A stretch of DNA of 21,366 nucleotides from the IMG/VR virus record IMGVR_UViG_3300021376_000425, positions 1-21,366 of that record; one strand, 5' to 3'. Shown piece after piece: positions 1-6,232 of this stretch. How positions within the stretch are numbered: position 1 is the first letter of the stretch; every line of letters begins with the position of its first letter. A program made the translations under genes and the position numbers. Under the pieces are notes generated by a model. That model did not search any database. It saw nothing but the letters and a program-made list of their open reading frames with translations, and had not been told where the DNA came from. Origin of the DNA: a virus.

Positions 1-1217
1 CTGTACCAGTTACCCCAGTTACCCCAGTAAGCAACATTGTCTATGCTGCATTTTGCTCTAACGGAGCAGCCTATCAAGAAGAAGGTGTGGACTGCGGAGA
101 TGTACAAGCATACGTTCTGGCCAATTATGAAAACGTAACAAACTTTGTATGTCAGTTTGGATCGCAACCACCAGCACCAAACTGCCCACAACCACCAGCA
201 ACACCAATTACTATACCAGTTGCTCCACCAGTAACTCCTGTAACTCCAGTAACCCCTGTAACCCCAGTAACACCAGTTGCTCCACCAGTTGATATTTGTA
301 GTGGAGACATTTCTTTACTTAGCGCAACACAATGTGCTGCATGCGGATATTACTACTCTACTGAATTTGGAGAATGTTTATCAAGTGCTCCTACGCCTGT
401 AGCACCTGCACCTGCACCAGTTGCTGCACCAGTTGCTGCACCAGTTGCTGCACCAGTTGCTGCACCAGTTGCTGCACCAGTTGCTGCACCAGTTGCTGCA
501 CCAGTAACAACACCAACTAATATTTGCAGCGGAGACATTTCCCTACTTAGCCCAAGTCAGTGTGCAGCCTGCGGATACACTTATAGTTACGAATACGGAG
601 AGTGTTTATCTTTTAGTGGCGGGGGCGGGTCAACCCCAGTAACAACCCCAGTAGCACCAGCCCCAGTAGCACCAGCCCCAACTGCACCAGCCCCCGTTGA
701 ACCTGTCCCTGTTGCACCAGCCCCTGTTGCACCAGCCCCTGTTGCCCCAGCCCCTGTTGCTCCTGCACCTGTTGCACCTGCCCCTGTTGCTCCCGCACCA
801 GTGGCTGCACCAGTCACACCTGTAAATCCATGTAGTGGAGATATATCTTTACTTGGTCCAAGTCAATGTGCAGCCTGCGGATATTACTACTCTACTGAAT
901 TTGGAGAATGCTTAGTAAGTTCTCCTGCACCTGTTGCACCAGCCCCAGTAGCACCTACCCCTGTTCCACCATTCTTCCCACCTAGTTTCCCATTCTTCCC
1001 ACCTAGTTTCCCATTCTTCCCACCAGACTTTAATCCAGTCCCACCATTCTTCCCACCAGACTTTAATCCAGTTGCTGCCCCCGTTACTCCACCATTCTTC
1101 CCACCAGACTTTAATCCAGTTGCTGCCCCACCAGCACCTACTGCAGAACCATGCACATGTGGATATTGTTGGAGATGTACCACATGTTGCGGTGCAGGTA
1201 ATCCATGTACCTGTTAG
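1..1217 (+). CDS. Pro/Ala/Val-repeat fibre-like protein with 4-Cys modules and 8-Cys C-terminal tip (5' partial)
   Basis: The frame is open to the left edge of the window (codons from base 3), so the gene starts upstream. The GTG at 87 is only the first start-like codon inside it. Residue numbers below count from that GTG. The protein is low-complexity: VTP repeats (46-63), VAAP repeats (112-139), and AP/VAPAP repeats (about 186-242). These are interrupted by three near-identical modules at 71-98, 147-174 and 249-276 with the pattern C-x11-C-x2-C-x10-C (CSGDISLL...QCAACGY...GECL). Residues 294-345 are Phe-Pro repeats (PPFFPPDFNP, SFPFFPPSF). The last 21 residues hold eight Cys (C356, 358, 361, 364, 367, 368, 374, 376). 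The tip matches the C-terminus of the gene ending at 12873, next to tail-fibre genes, so a virion fibre or surface-appendage role is inferred. I recognise no named family. Confidence 0.75.
   Translation, partial: VPVTPVTPVSNIVYAAFCSNGAAYQEEGVDCGDVQAYVLANYENVTNFVCQFGSQPPAPNCPQPPATPITIPVAPPVTPVTPVTPVTPVTPVAPPVDICSGDISLLSATQCAACGYYYSTEFGECLSSAPTPVAPAPAPVAAPVAAPVAAPVAAPVAAPVAAPVAAPVTTPTNICSGDISLLSPSQCAACGYTYSYEYGECLSFSGGGGSTPVTTPVAPAPVAPAPTAPAPVEPVPVAPAPVAPAPVAPAPVAPAPVAPAPVAPAPVAAPVTPVNPCSGDISLLGPSQCAACGYYYSTEFGECLVSSPAPVAPAPVAPTPVPPFFPPSFPFFPPSFPFFPPDFNPVPPFFPPDFNPVAAPVTPPFFPPDFNPVAAPPAPTAEPCTCGYCWRCTTCCGAGNPCTC
420..503 (+). repeat. 12-bp tandem repeat, 7 copies (VAAP)
   Basis: Seven consecutive copies of gttgctgcacca encode Val-Ala-Ala-Pro. 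The copies are identical at the DNA level, which suggests recent slippage expansion and copy-number variability between strains. Confidence 0.93.
639..815 (+). repeat. Ala-Pro-Val-Ala-Pro degenerate tandem repeat
   Basis: This stretch encodes about 55 residues of alternating AP, VAP and APAP units, with occasional T, E or P substitutions. Copies differ at the third codon position (cca/ccc/cct, gca/gct/gcc), so the array is older than the VAAP array at 420-503. Non-contiguous AP and VP dipeptides are the context hydroxylated in plant arabinogalactan proteins. The resemblance is visible here, but modification is only inferred. Confidence 0.8.
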
Positions 1218-1219
1218 TG

Positions 1220-1232
1220 TATAATGTATAAT
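1220..1232 (+). promoter_or_regulatory. Tandem -10-like boxes upstream of the 1258 cassette
   Basis: Two TATAAT boxes at 1220-1225 and 1227-1232, each preceded by TG, lie in the 40-bp gap after the fibre gene. An AAGGAG Shine-Dalgarno at 1247-1252 follows, 5 nt before the GTG at 1258. No convincing -35 was found. This probably starts the transcript for the oxygenase/glycosyltransferase cassette. Confidence 0.45.
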
Positions 1233-1257
1233 TATTACTAATAAATAAGGAGATTTT

Positions 1258-1497
1258 GTGTCAGAAGAAAAATCTATATGGCAAAAATATAAAGAAAATC
1301 TAGGAGACACTAGGCCTTGGGACATTCTTAATCCTGCAACAGAGTGGGCTTCAGAAGAATTAGCAAATACTAGGTATGAGATATGTGGGGGCTGTCCAGA
1401 GTTAATCAAATTAACAAAACAATGTAAAAAATGTGGATGTTTTATGTTTGCAAAAACAAAATTAGCCAACGCAACTTGTCCATTAGGAAAGTGGTAG
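1258..1497 (+). CDS. Small Cys-rich zinc-ribbon-like protein (DUF6171-like)
   Basis: This is a 79-residue protein with a GTG start 5 nt after a strong AAGGAG. The C-terminal half carries C43-x2-C46, C56-x2-C59-G-C61 and C74, in the arrangement CxxC...CKKCGCF...CPLGKW. From memory, this small Cys-rich type (DUF6171-like) recurs in aquatic phage genomes close to 2OG oxygenases. The Cys pattern suggests a Zn-binding ribbon or knuckle, but no catalytic motif is visible and the function is unknown. Only 1 nt separates it from the next gene, so it is likely co-transcribed and translationally coupled. The family name is from memory and should be treated as tentative. Confidence 0.75.
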   Translation: MSEEKSIWQKYKENLGDTRPWDILNPATEWASEELANTRYEICGGCPELIKLTKQCKKCGCFMFAKTKLANATCPLGKW

Positions 1498-1498
1498 T

Positions 1499-2104
1499 AT
1501 GATAAAAAATGAAATTGCTCCAGGAATAATGGCATATGATGATGTAATGCCTAATGAAATTTTTGATAATTTAGTAAAAGATATTGAAGAGGGCATGGAA
1601 TCAGCAAAGATTTCATGGTCAGCAGCACATGTGCATGATGAAAAAACTTATTCATCAGTCAACACTACATCAAGAGACACTAGCACAATTAGTACTCCCT
1701 ACTCTCCTGTTTTATTAAAGGATTATTCAACATTGGTTTCTACATTTAATACATCTTTGTCTAATCTTTTCTTACAATATCTTGTTCCAGTAGAAAAAAA
1801 TTATCAGACAGACTATGGGGTTCCTTGTACCTGGCACGACAATTATCAGATTTTAAAGTATGGCTTAGGTCAAAAATTTGTTAATCACATAGACGATCAT
1901 AAAGATCATCACAGACGGGTTTCTACGCTATATTATCTTAACAATAATTATGCTGGAGGAGAAATTAATTTTCCAAGATTTAATCTTTCGTTTAGGCCCA
2001 AAGCAAATCAAATGATAATTTTTCCATCAACATATGTATATAATCATTCTGTTTCACCAGTTACGGAGGGTACAAGATACGCTGTTGTTAGTTGGTTAAG
2101 ATGA
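1499..2104 (+). CDS. 2OG-Fe(II) oxygenase, prolyl 4-hydroxylase type
   Basis: The 201-residue protein has the double-stranded beta-helix core of the P4H-like 2OG-Fe(II) oxygenase superfamily in its C-terminal half. The iron ligands are H130-x-D132 and distal H183 (YNHSV). The 2-oxoglutarate anchor is R193 in GTRYAV. The strand motif LNNNYAGGEINFP corresponds to the YLNDDYEGGE signature seen in the other copies in this window. Known members hydroxylate Pro residues or other small or peptide substrates; the substrate here is not visible. It sits 1 nt after the Cys-rich gene and overlaps the next gene by ATGA. The N-terminal 100 residues are the substrate-facing part and differ from those of the other copies. 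Confidence 0.9.
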   Translation: MIKNEIAPGIMAYDDVMPNEIFDNLVKDIEEGMESAKISWSAAHVHDEKTYSSVNTTSRDTSTISTPYSPVLLKDYSTLVSTFNTSLSNLFLQYLVPVEKNYQTDYGVPCTWHDNYQILKYGLGQKFVNHIDDHKDHHRRVSTLYYLNNNYAGGEINFPRFNLSFRPKANQMIIFPSTYVYNHSVSPVTEGTRYAVVSWLR

Positions 2105-2673
2105 AAAAGCCACAAGTAATTACTAATCTTTTTAATAAAGAAGATTACGATAGATTAATTTTAAACATAAACAATCCTAAAAATTATAATTACGACAGCA
2201 CCTTTAGTAGATACTCTGTCGGAGAGACCGATTTGCCAATTTTAAAAGAGTTAACAAACAAACTAGTTCCTCTTGCAAAAAGCATATTTGATAGCAAAAC
2301 CCTTTTACCAACTTATACTTTATTTTCTCATTATGAAGGTCAAGATCCTGAACCCAGTTTATTTAAACATAAAGATAACAATGCGTGTACCTATACTGTA
2401 GACATGTGCGTTTATCAACAAGAACCTTGGGATTTATGGGTAGATGATGCTTCGTATACTCTTTATCCAAATCAAGCGTTAGCCTATTATGGCAATGATC
2501 AGTTTCATTGGAGAGAAAAATTTCCTGATCCTAAAAATAATTATGTTGGAATGATTTTTTTTCATTTTGCCGAACCAGATCACTGGTGGTTTACTAAAGG
2601 TCCTAGTTATGTAGACGTAGTGCGTGGCATAATCACAGAACAACAATGGCAAAATAATAATGTTTTATTATAA
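2101..2673 (+). CDS. Divergent 2OG-Fe(II) oxygenase-like protein
   Basis: The start is taken at the ATG at 2101, because ATGA overlaps the stop of the preceding gene (2102-2104). The upstream in-frame TTG at 2092 has no advantage. The 190-residue protein keeps a possible facial triad: H90-x-D92 (KHKD) and H136 (FHWRE). The usual NDDYEGGE strand is replaced by a Trp-rich segment (EPWDLWVDD), and the position of the 2OG anchor is unclear (after NNYVGM). The fold is probably the same but the enzyme is remote from the P4H group. It could act on a different substrate or have lost activity. The next gene overlaps it by 14 nt. Confidence 0.65.
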   Translation: MKKPQVITNLFNKEDYDRLILNINNPKNYNYDSTFSRYSVGETDLPILKELTNKLVPLAKSIFDSKTLLPTYTLFSHYEGQDPEPSLFKHKDNNACTYTVDMCVYQQEPWDLWVDDASYTLYPNQALAYYGNDQFHWREKFPDPKNNYVGMIFFHFAEPDHWWFTKGPSYVDVVRGIITEQQWQNNNVLL

Positions 2674-3676
2674 ATTATACAATCCAGCAGGATTAATTAA
2701 TCAATTAATGAGTATTGAACTTGCTGTTGGAATACAATATATAACTCAAAACGATATATGTATTTATAATATAGGAAATGGAAGTACTGGTGATGAGGCT
2801 ATTTTTTCTGCCAGCAAAAATTTTAACAAAAGAAAATTTATAAACAATGATAATTTTTTTACTATTAATAAAATTTTAGAATGGAGCACTAAAGATAGAT
2901 TTGCGTTTGTAAAAAGAAATCAACTTAATATTAAAGAGTCAACTGTAGAAATTGAAAATTTAATGCTATATTATTTTGATTTTTTGTTGCAAGAAGATAT
3001 AGACTTTGCTGAAGGTAGACAATCTATTGAGTTTACAGATAACATGCATATTAAAAATACTTTAGGATGGTATAGTAGATTTTTTAACAATAGACCAAAA
3101 GATTTAGATAATATTTTAAGATCAGTTAGATTTAAATCAGAATATTACGAACTGTCTAAAATTATTGCCAATAGTTTAGGTAATTTTAATGGACTTCACC
3201 TAAGATTAACTGATCATATACCTCAGCGTGTCTCAACCACAACAGAAATGTTTGACGGGGCAATTGAAAAAATAAACAACAACAAACCACTTGTTTTATG
3301 TAGTGACGATGTAAATAATGACGTTATAAAACAATCTAGATATAATTTTATTTATTTAGATCAGTACATTTTAGATAATTTTGGCAAAGAGTTTTCTAGT
3401 TTTCAATATACCGACGAAGTGTCTTTTGGCATATTAAATAATTTGGTTATGCATTATTCAGATAAATTTATTGGTACAATTGGTAGCACTTATAGTGGCT
3501 ATATACAAAGATCTATGAACCAGACAAGGGATATAGAGTGGCTATGGTTTGACTATATTAATAATCCAATTTATGAAGAATCTGGCACGGGCAAATACTC
3601 GTGGAATAGTTCAAAAAAGTTGTATACTATTGATAAACAATGGTTTAGAGAATGGAAGGAGTCAAGACTAATATGA
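2660..3676 (+). CDS. Glycosyltransferase with O-fucosyltransferase-like fold
   Basis: The 338-residue protein starts at an ATG within the end of the previous gene. The N-terminal segment LYNPAGLINQLMSIE resembles the GG-L-N-QL loop of GDP-fucose-type GT-B enzymes. Residues 178-186 (GLHLRLTDH) carry the HxR motif that binds the GDP-sugar diphosphate in fucosyltransferases. Residues 254-286 (SFGILNNLVMHYSD...GSTYSGYIQRS) match the C-terminal nucleotide-sugar motif of that superfamily. There is no signal peptide or membrane segment, so it is probably cytoplasmic. The GDP-sugar epimerase lies directly downstream with an ATGA overlap, which supports GDP-L-galactose or a related GDP-sugar as donor; this is inference. 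Acceptor unknown. Confidence 0.7.
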   Translation: MFYYKLYNPAGLINQLMSIELAVGIQYITQNDICIYNIGNGSTGDEAIFSASKNFNKRKFINNDNFFTINKILEWSTKDRFAFVKRNQLNIKESTVEIENLMLYYFDFLLQEDIDFAEGRQSIEFTDNMHIKNTLGWYSRFFNNRPKDLDNILRSVRFKSEYYELSKIIANSLGNFNGLHLRLTDHIPQRVSTTTEMFDGAIEKINNNKPLVLCSDDVNNDVIKQSRYNFIYLDQYILDNFGKEFSSFQYTDEVSFGILNNLVMHYSDKFIGTIGSTYSGYIQRSMNQTRDIEWLWFDYINNPIYEESGTGKYSWNSSKKLYTIDKQWFREWKESRLI

Positions 3677-4701
3677 AAACAGCATTAGTGCTTGGAGCAG
3701 GTGGCTTTATTGCAAACCATATGGTTAAAAGATTAAAATCTGAGGGGTATTGGGTTCGTGGAGTAGATATTAAAAAACCAAACTTTTCTGAGACGCAAGC
3801 AGATGAATTTATTGAAAGAGATTTGTCAGTATATGACAATATGGAAAAAGTTATACAGTTTAAAGGTTATCACGGTAATTTTTATAAAGAAATTCCATAT
3901 AAACTTATAACTTCATTTGATGAGATCTATCAGTTTGCCGCTGACATGGGTGGAGCGGGATATATTTTTACTGGAGAAAATGATTCTCAGATAATGGAAA
4001 ATTCTGCATTAATTAATTTAAATTTATTACGAGCACAATCAAGACTTAATCAAAAATACGAAATTAATAAAACAAAAATATTTTATTCTAGTTCTGCATG
4101 TATGTATCCAGAATATAAGCAGTTAGATGTAAATAATCCTGGACTTAAGGAATCTGATGCATACCCTGCAGATCCTGATAGCGAATATGGATGGGAAAAA
4201 TTATTTAGCGAAAGAATGTTTTTGGCTTTCAATAAAAATAATAATATACCAATAGCAATTGCCAGATATCATAATATCTATGGACCAGAAGGAACTTGGG
4301 ATGGCGGTAAAGAAAAAGCCCCTGCTGCAATATGTAGAAAAGTTATAAAAGCAGAAAATTCCATAGAAATCTGGGGGGATGGAGAACAGACTCGTTCATT
4401 TTTATATATAGACGAATGTATAGAAGCAACAAGAAGATTAATGCAATCAGATTTTACTGGTCCAGTAAACATAGGATCAGAAGAAATGGTTACTATAAAT
4501 CAATTAGTTGATATCGTCTGTAGTATTGAAAACAAGTCCTTAGAAAAAATCCATATTCCTGGACCACTTGGCGTACGTGGTAGAAATTCTAATAATGACT
4601 TAGTAAGAGAAAAATTATCATGGGACTATTCGTTATCGTTAGTTGATGGTATATCAAAAACTTATGCTTGGATAAAAAAACAAATTGTCAATGGAAAATA
4701 A
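3673..4701 (+). CDS. GDP-mannose 3,5-epimerase homologue
   Basis: This is an extended short-chain dehydrogenase/reductase epimerase. The start at 3673 is chosen because ATGA overlaps the previous stop and the Rossmann strand begins at once (MKTALVLGAGGFIA); the in-frame ATG at 3652 would add seven residues. The NAD-binding motif is G8-A-G-G-F-I-A. The active-site segment SSSACMYPE (C143) and Y172-x3-K176 are present. GTWDGGKEKAPAAICRK contains K215, the counterpart of the catalytic Lys in plant GME. WGDGEQTRSF, PVNIGSEEMV and IPGPLGVRGRNSNN all match plant GME closely. Plant GME converts GDP-D-mannose to GDP-L-galactose and GDP-L-gulose. At 342 residues it is near the family length. Its position between two glycosyltransferases suggests that it makes their donor. 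Confidence 0.9.
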   Translation: MKTALVLGAGGFIANHMVKRLKSEGYWVRGVDIKKPNFSETQADEFIERDLSVYDNMEKVIQFKGYHGNFYKEIPYKLITSFDEIYQFAADMGGAGYIFTGENDSQIMENSALINLNLLRAQSRLNQKYEINKTKIFYSSSACMYPEYKQLDVNNPGLKESDAYPADPDSEYGWEKLFSERMFLAFNKNNNIPIAIARYHNIYGPEGTWDGGKEKAPAAICRKVIKAENSIEIWGDGEQTRSFLYIDECIEATRRLMQSDFTGPVNIGSEEMVTINQLVDIVCSIENKSLEKIHIPGPLGVRGRNSNNDLVREKLSWDYSLSLVDGISKTYAWIKKQIVNGK

Positions 4702-5560
4702 ACAAGAATTAGTTAAAGAGTTTGTTATTGAAGACGGAATAGGTGCTCAACTGTGGAGAAAAATATATGCTATGTCTTATGCAAAATATTATGGATTAGT
4801 TTTTCAAGACACACCAATTACAAACTTTTTGATACATGAATCGGATAAGGTTTCTAGCGAAGAAGAAAAACAAGAATTTATAAAAAAATTTTTATCAGTC
4901 ATAGACAATCCTTGGAAAGATTACGATTTTTCCGATTTGTCAAATTTTGTTTTATGTGACAAGGCAGGCGCTGGACTTCCAGTGACACAGGGAATAATAC
5001 CATCACTTCAAAACTTTACTAAACTTGCACCAACATTTAATAATATTGAAGGAATCAATAATGAAGTTGTCATACATATAAGGCGTGGAAATGTAATTAA
5101 GGAAAACCCAAGATGGATAGACGAAGATGTTTATATTAATTTAATTAAATCAGTTCCATATATGCTAGATAAATTAAATATTTCTATTGATCAAATATCA
5201 ATCATTACAGATGCATCTAATAATAACAAACTTTATAAACCTATAAATGACGATCAGATGCATAAATGGAATCAGCCGTACCTTAATCGTGATGAAAACG
5301 GATATTTTCCAGTAACAACAATTAACTTTGAATTGTTAAAAAATGCTGGTAGCAATATACAAATTTACAATAATTTATCAACCTATGATGCTTTTATTAA
5401 AATGATAAAGGCAAAAGTTTTAATAGTGTCCAGATCAGCCTTTAGTCAGGCTGCTGGACTACTATCAAAAAATGTGGTTATCGACATGTTTGATTCTCAT
5501 AACCAATTTATGGGGTCTGTTGGCTTTGTTAACAGAGACGGAACCATAAATATTAATTAG
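4691..5560 (+). CDS. Glycosyltransferase, fucosyltransferase-like (GT11-like HxRRG motif)
   Basis: The 289-residue protein starts at the ATG at 4691, which overlaps the epimerase by 11 nt; the in-frame TTG at 4685 is less likely. The N-terminus (FVIEDGIGAQLWRKIYAMSYAK) matches the N-terminal GG-QL/N-Q loop of bacterial alpha-1,2-fucosyltransferases. H129-I-R131-R132-G-N is the GDP-sugar-binding HxRRG motif. SRSAFSQAAGLLS (248-260) matches the C-terminal donor-site motif. The call is a GDP-sugar-dependent glycosyltransferase, probably cytoplasmic. Linkage and acceptor cannot be read from sequence. It is the last gene of the cassette and meets the minus-strand gene tail to tail with an 8-bp overlap. 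Confidence 0.7.
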   Translation: MENKQELVKEFVIEDGIGAQLWRKIYAMSYAKYYGLVFQDTPITNFLIHESDKVSSEEEKQEFIKKFLSVIDNPWKDYDFSDLSNFVLCDKAGAGLPVTQGIIPSLQNFTKLAPTFNNIEGINNEVVIHIRRGNVIKENPRWIDEDVYINLIKSVPYMLDKLNISIDQISIITDASNNNKLYKPINDDQMHKWNQPYLNRDENGYFPVTTINFELLKNAGSNIQIYNNLSTYDAFIKMIKAKVLIVSRSAFSQAAGLLSKNVVIDMFDSHNQFMGSVGFVNRDGTININ

Positions 5561-6116
5561 GGAATTTTGTTAGCCATTCCTTAGCCCTTGGAGTTAATCC
5601 TTTCCAGGCACTCCAGTTTTCTCCACCTTTTGTCATTTGATAGGTAATTTGTGCATTTACAACTGGATTAAATAAGTCAGCATTGTGATCTAAATCATAC
5701 TTGTCACGACGATCTGGACCAAGCATTCCAAGCATGTTTATTTGAAAAATACCATATGAACTGTCTCCAGTTTTAGTATTTCCGTTGAATGCAAATGGTC
5801 GACCATTACTTTCTCTTTTAGCAATAGCCCAAGCCTCCTTAAGATTTTTACCCTCAAAACCTACCAATTGCAATAGATTTTTTAGATCTTTATCAGATAG
5901 AGATGTAGCATTAGAATATTTTTCTAACTGATCTTCTTTAGCCTTAGAAACGATTTTGGCCACTTCCGTGGCCTCTATGGTCTCTTCAAGCACGACAGTT
6001 TTACTATCGTTTAATCGGTTTTCAAGAGCATTAGCCACGCTTGACCAAACGAAAAACATAGCCAATATGCTGAGTGTACCAATGATGTTCCTGTTATTAT
6101 TCATAAAGTTAATCAT
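5553..6116 (-). CDS. Exported lytic transglycosylase / lysozyme-like protein
   Basis: This 187-residue protein is the only gene on the minus strand. A strong AGGAGGA Shine-Dalgarno (rc of 6121-6127) precedes its ATG. Residues 10-30 form a hydrophobic signal or anchor segment ending in ANA, a possible AxA cleavage site. A charged linker follows, then an SLT-like domain from about residue 78: IAKRE102SNGRPFAFN holds the likely catalytic Glu, followed by GDSSYGIFQINM and the NP-x2-NAQITYQM...WSAW helix typical of goose-type or Slt lysozyme folds. It probably cleaves glycan strands of peptidoglycan. It could be a secreted or SAR-type endolysin or an entry/host-modifying enzyme; no holin is visible beside it. 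Confidence 0.8.
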   Translation of the reverse strand: MINFMNNNRNIIGTLSILAMFFVWSSVANALENRLNDSKTVVLEETIEATEVAKIVSKAKEDQLEKYSNATSLSDKDLKNLLQLVGFEGKNLKEAWAIAKRESNGRPFAFNGNTKTGDSSYGIFQINMLGMLGPDRRDKYDLDHNADLFNPVVNAQITYQMTKGGENWSAWKGLTPRAKEWLTKFPN

Positions 6117-6137
6117 AGTTTCCTCCTTAGAAACATA

Positions 6138-6162
6138 ATGACACCTTGTTAAAGGGTGTCAT
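6138..6162 (-). other. Hairpin in the 5' UTR of the minus-strand lysozyme gene
   Basis: The inverted repeat ATGACACC / GGTGTCAT (6138-6145 and 6155-6162) has a 9-nt loop. On the minus strand it would lie just after the expected transcription start (about 6166) and upstream of the Shine-Dalgarno. It could stabilise the mRNA or serve as an operator. It is not followed by a T run on either strand, so a terminator role is unlikely. Confidence 0.55.
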
Positions 6163-6172
6163 ATTACTTCTT

Positions 6173-6202
6173 AGTATAACACAAATTTAGACTCAATGTC
6201 AA
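6173..6202 (-). promoter_or_regulatory. Sigma70-type promoter for the lysozyme-like gene
   Basis: Read on the minus strand, there is a perfect TTGACA -35 (6202-6197) and a TATACT -10 (6178-6173) with an 18-nt spacer. This is the best consensus two-box promoter I see in the window. It implies independent, host-polymerase-driven expression of the lone minus-strand gene. Confidence 0.75.
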
Positions 6203-6214
6203 ATATCTCAAAAG

Positions 6215-6223
6215 TGGTATAAT
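6215..6223 (+). promoter_or_regulatory. Extended -10 promoter for the tail-fibre run
   Basis: TGGTATAAT ends 9 nt before the ATG at 6233, so the transcript would be leaderless or nearly so. No Shine-Dalgarno is visible between. It lies back to back with the minus-strand promoter at 6173-6202. Confidence 0.6.
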
Positions 6224-6232
6224 ATATATCTC

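Larger units (their letters stand above)
297..914 (+). repeat. Three copies of an 84-bp Cys module
   Basis: Copies lie at 297-380, 525-608 and 831-914 in the same frame. Each encodes 28 residues, from CSGDISLL to GECL, with four Cys at fixed spacing and a conserved CAACGY core. Copies 1 and 3 are closest to each other (both contain YYYSTEFGECL). Proline-rich linkers of different lengths separate them, so the modules look like folded beads on extended stalks. They could be disulfide- or metal-stabilised. Confidence 0.9.

Noticed and set aside
420-503. Short tandem DNA repeat considered as CRISPR
   Set aside because: The units are 12 bp, contiguous, in frame and encode VAAP; there are no spacers.
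353-1535. Several minus-strand open frames across the Pro-rich gene (353-538, 587-817, 613-810, 887-1183, 912-1535)
   Set aside because: They are antisense readings of the AP/VAAP/FFPP repeats (for example ATGAATGA protein repeats) with no Shine-Dalgarno and no domain; the plus-strand frame continues through.
2092-2103. Upstream start choices for five genes (2092, 3652, 4685, 15604, 18956) and the GTG at 9474
   Set aside because: In each case a later start fits better: ATGA or TAATG coupling, a correctly spaced Shine-Dalgarno, or alignment of the N-terminus with a paralogue.
6138-6162. Hairpin considered as bidirectional terminator
   Set aside because: No T run on either strand, and it lies between a minus-strand promoter and its Shine-Dalgarno.
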